Source of the DNA: Salvelinus alpinus
Taxonomy: Eukaryota; Chordata; Actinopteri; Salmoniformes; Salmonidae
Length of the DNA: 64,000 nt
Assembly (NCBI RefSeq): GCF_045679555.1
Contig: NC_092110.1
Span: forward strand, 3,487,390 to 3,551,389
Direction: 5' to 3'
The stretch's first letter is position 1. Each line of letters starts with the position of its first letter. Under the pieces are notes generated by a model. The model did no database searches, was not told the DNA's origin, and saw nothing but the letters and a program-made list of their open reading frames with translations. Positions 61,157 to 64,000 of this stretch are shown in pieces. The position numbers and the translations under genes are program-made.

Positions 61157-62700
61157 AAATTATGCTGTTCTTGTAGAAAAATGTCAACCATGTTGTAGCA
61201 AGTAATGAAAACAAACGTTTATTGATGAAAATGATCTAGATGATACACAGTATGTGACGGACCTTTATACACCTGGGCCGCTAAAACAACAAAAACATTG
61301 TAAAACAGTGGTATGACACCTTGTTTAAAGCTATAACTTGGTGTGATCTCATTGTTGCAGATGCTACCATACAAATGTAGTAAGACAAACCAAATATAAA
61401 AGAGTTGAGACAGACCTACATAGGCCCAGTGTATCCAGGCTCAATACACACACACACCTTTAAAAAGGTTATTGTAGAGGAAACAACCTTACATTGTATG
61501 GATAAATCAGGTTAAGAATGACTGTTAATCTCTTCACTCACATGCAGGGGGATTGTTTGTGTGACTTGAGCAGAAACATGGTTAGCCTGGTCTCAGATCT
61601 GTTTATGCTGTTTTGCCAACGCCTACAGTCATTGGAATTTAACCATCTGACTTGGCTAAAAAGCACAAACCTATCTGGGACCAGGCTATAATGTGGGGAT
61701 GATCAATAGGTTAAATCATAGCATCCTCTGAACAGTCTAATATTTGTGGCATGTTCATCACATTAGAAACTACACCAGATAATAGAAGGAAATGAAAAAA
61801 GGGTTGCGTGGAAGAATACAAAAAAGAGTTCTGACAATACAAATAAAATATCACAAAACACACTCGTTTGATGTATATTTTGGAAGTTAACACACAAAAA
61901 TGTTTCAAACTATCCATCTGGGGTGCTAATCATGTTTTCAACCATGCAAAATTTGCACCGGTCTTTCCCCCACAAAATGGAATACAACTGTAGAATAAAC
62001 TGTACAGGGATTCAGAGAAGAACTTAAGGTCAAATAAAGAAATTGTCTTTTACTTTTTAACAGGATGCAAACTATGCCCTTAAGATCCAAGTCTGGCCCT
62101 CAATTTCTACAACAGAATCTTAGACCCATGAATTAAGGCTGGACTCCAATCCGATTACGCTTTGTCGACAATGTACCATTTAATTGAACCAATTTCTGCA
62201 GCGTTTACCAGGAATGCGAGCTCCGAACATAGCCTTTAAAAGCTGCATTACTACAACTCACGATCGGATTGAATCCCAGCCTTCATTTCTACAGCACAAG
62301 CTGACCGAATAATTAAATCTTGTTCTACACACTTCCAAATCCAAACAGATTTTCAACTAATACTCAAATCAGAGAAAAATAAAGTCAAACGATAGGTAGG
62401 TTATTGATAATTAGATCTATTGAGGACATGGAATTTAATGTGTCAGTACAAACACTGCCATAAAACACAATAATACTGAACGGTATATCAGTCCTGACTA
62501 ACCCCACTCTATAACCATGACTTTAAAGTGACTGTTCCATGTGAGGACTGGTAGATTGGTGTATCTTTTTACACATGAGCCCGAATCACACTATAGAGCC
62601 AAACCAAAAACCAAGCAGAGCTGTACAGTACAGTTTGTGTGGAACCTGTAGTGTGAAGCAGGCAATACAGTACAAGTAATGGCCAGCACTTATTGATACA
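61157..62700 (-). other. ccdc162 3' end and possible 3' UTR of a convergent gene
   Basis: No coding exon on either strand. A minus-strand AATAAA (TTTATT at 61218-61223) and a plus-strand AATAAA at 61842-61847 would suit two transcripts meeting tail to tail. In human, CD164 lies next to CCDC162P on the opposite strand; the gene body would lie beyond the window. This is inference. Confidence 0.35.
61582..61690. mobile_element. Short palindromic MITE
   Basis: TTAGCCTGGTCTCAGATCTG at the left mirrors TATCTGGGACCAGGCTATAA at the right, about 105 bp in total, with TGGCTAAAAAGCACAAACCT facing GTTTATGCTGTTTTGCCAA. Confidence 0.65.
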
Positions 62701-62710
62701 GCGTCTTGTC

Positions 62711-62829
62711 TACGTCCCAAATGGCACCCTATTCCCTTTATAGTGCACTACTTTTGACCAGAGCCCTAAAATGGGCCCTGGTCAAAAGTAGTGCACTATC
62801 TAGGGGAATAGGGTCTTATTTTGGAGGTA
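62711..62829. mobile_element. Palindromic MITE (TAGTGCACTACTTTTGACC type)
   Basis: CCCTATTCCCTTTATAGTGC and ACTACTTTTGACCAGAGCCC are mirrored by GGGCCCTGGTCAAAAGTAGT and GCACTATCTAGGGGAATAGG. It is the most symmetrical of three copies in the window. Confidence 0.8.
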
Positions 62830-63732
62830 GGCATGTTTTACAAACCCTGAGACACAGCAGGCAACTTCTGAGCAGTGTCTACGTAGTGCCAAGAGGAAAA
62901 TATAAAGATGAACACTAAAATGACAACTTATAGACAGGACCATGATTGATTATTAGTTGACACGATCAGTTTCAAACCTGATCAACTCTCATCCCCAGAA
63001 ACTACGGTATGCCCACGTTCTCTGACCTGCAGGATTCACTGGACTCAAACAGATCAATAACTAGTATTCACACAAATGGTTTTCACAGAAGTACCATTTC
63101 TCAAATTAGGAAAGTAGATAAGACAACCAAATCACCCTTCATTTAACCAGCCAACATTGTTGTCCGGTCTGATACTGGTTGCAGAGTTAAATAGCTACAT
63201 AGTAAAATGTTCCACTCTGATAATGGCCTGTAGTGTGGACATTAAGTTTCCTCTGAATCTTAAAATTCAGATAAGGTAATGACATTATCCGCTAACTCAA
63301 ACCATGATGACCCTAAATATATAAAACCGTGCACGACAATAACATGTTGTAAATCGCTCTAGCTGGGAGTCAATGAAAAATCTCTTTATTAAAGATCTTT
63401 GTCAGAACCCTCTTATTACCAGAAAGCAAGTGTTTATCATAAGGCTCCACTTTCTTTCGTTGTCAACGTGGCACAGTACTGACTTTGCTAGTTATTCATA
63501 TAAAAATAAAGTAACATTTGTTTTATTTACACATTGACAAGAGTATGTAAAAGTTAATCTCTTCAGTACATTGGTAACAATATGAAATTACAAAGTGGCA
63601 TTGAAAACGATTCAGGTTCTTTCTGTCAAGACTGGAAAAAAGCAGCATTTTGTATGTGCTTATTATGGAGCAGGGTTGGAGTCCATTTCAATTCAGTAAA
63701 AACTTCCTGAATGGACTGAAATGAAAATGGGC
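62830..63732. other. Spacer without a recognised gene
   Basis: AT-rich sequence with no repeat I can name and no convincing coding exon. It may be part of the 3' UTR of the gene expected beyond the window on the minus strand. Confidence 0.3.
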
Positions 63733-63982
63733 ATAGTCCAAAATGGCAGCCTAATTCCTACATTTCAATTTAATAGTAATTTAGCAGACGATCTTGTCCA
63801 GAGCGACTTACAGGAGCAATTATGTGCCTTGCTCAAGGGCACATAGGCAGATTTTCCACCTAGTCGAACCAACGACCTTTCAGTTACTGGCTCAATGCTC
63901 TTAACCGCTAGGCTACCTGCCGCTCTATATCTATGGCCCCTGGTCAAAAGTAGTGCACTATATAGGGAATAGACTGCCAATT
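63733..63982. mobile_element. Palindromic MITE split by a SINE
   Basis: AAAATGGCAGCCTAATTCCT at the left and GTCAAAAGTAGTGCACTATA with TAGGGAATAGACTGCCAATT at the right are the two ends of the same MITE family as 62711-62829. The SINE occupies the middle. Confidence 0.65.
63770..63922 (-). mobile_element. SINE with V-SINE-like tail, minus strand
   Basis: Minus strand: GGCAGGTAGCCTAGCGGTTA, GAGCATTGAGCCAGTAACTG, AAGGTCGTTGGTTCGACTAG (B box) and the tail GTCGCTCTGGACAAGATCGT followed by CTGCTAAATTAC. Sister of 45003-45165. Confidence 0.75.
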
Positions 63983-64000
63983 CAGACATACCCATGGACT

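Overview
The window is nuclear DNA of a salmonid fish (trout, salmon or charr). The evidence is vertebrate genes with GT-AG introns, plus a dense set of interspersed repeats typical of salmonid genomes. These include a Sleeping Beauty-type Tc1 element, several other Tc1 lineages, CR1/L2-like LINEs ending in TTTGATTTGA, tRNA-derived SINEs and palindromic MITEs. There is no prokaryotic or viral content, no CRISPR array and no functional RNA gene that I can support. Family names are recalled from knowledge of salmonid sequence; I ran no searches.

Layout. 1-8.5 kb is repeat DNA: a decayed LINE, then a Tc1 copy split by a LINE that is itself split by a third element, then a common salmonid repeat. 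8.5-14.8 kb is afg1l (lace1), 13 coding exons, mitochondrial AAA+ protein, 472 residues. 18.0-31.8 kb is foxo3, two coding exons with a 12-kb intron full of transposons, and a 3' UTR running to about 34.0 kb. 35.7-61.2 kb is ccdc162, for which I assembled 43 in-phase coding exons (2203 residues). Human CCDC162P is a pseudogene, but this fish copy reads open throughout. 61.2-64 kb holds no coding exon and may be the 3' UTR of a convergent minus-strand gene; cd164 is expected from human synteny.

The order AFG1L-FOXO3-(...)-CCDC162-CD164 matches human 6q21, but ARMC2, SESN1 and CEP57L1 are absent between foxo3 and ccdc162.

The most interesting locus lies inside a 5.2-kb intron of ccdc162 on the opposite strand. 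It is a small gene of about 206 residues with one coding exon, a short non-coding first exon, a TATA-like box and a consensus interferon-stimulated response element (ISRE). It is probably a fish interferon-inducible gene; Gig1-type is a tentative guess. About 3 kb away, in another ccdc162 intron, lies a 395-bp direct duplicate of that promoter block with the ISRE intact and no gene attached. I consider this nested, promoter-duplicated, interferon-linked arrangement the best candidate for something undescribed.
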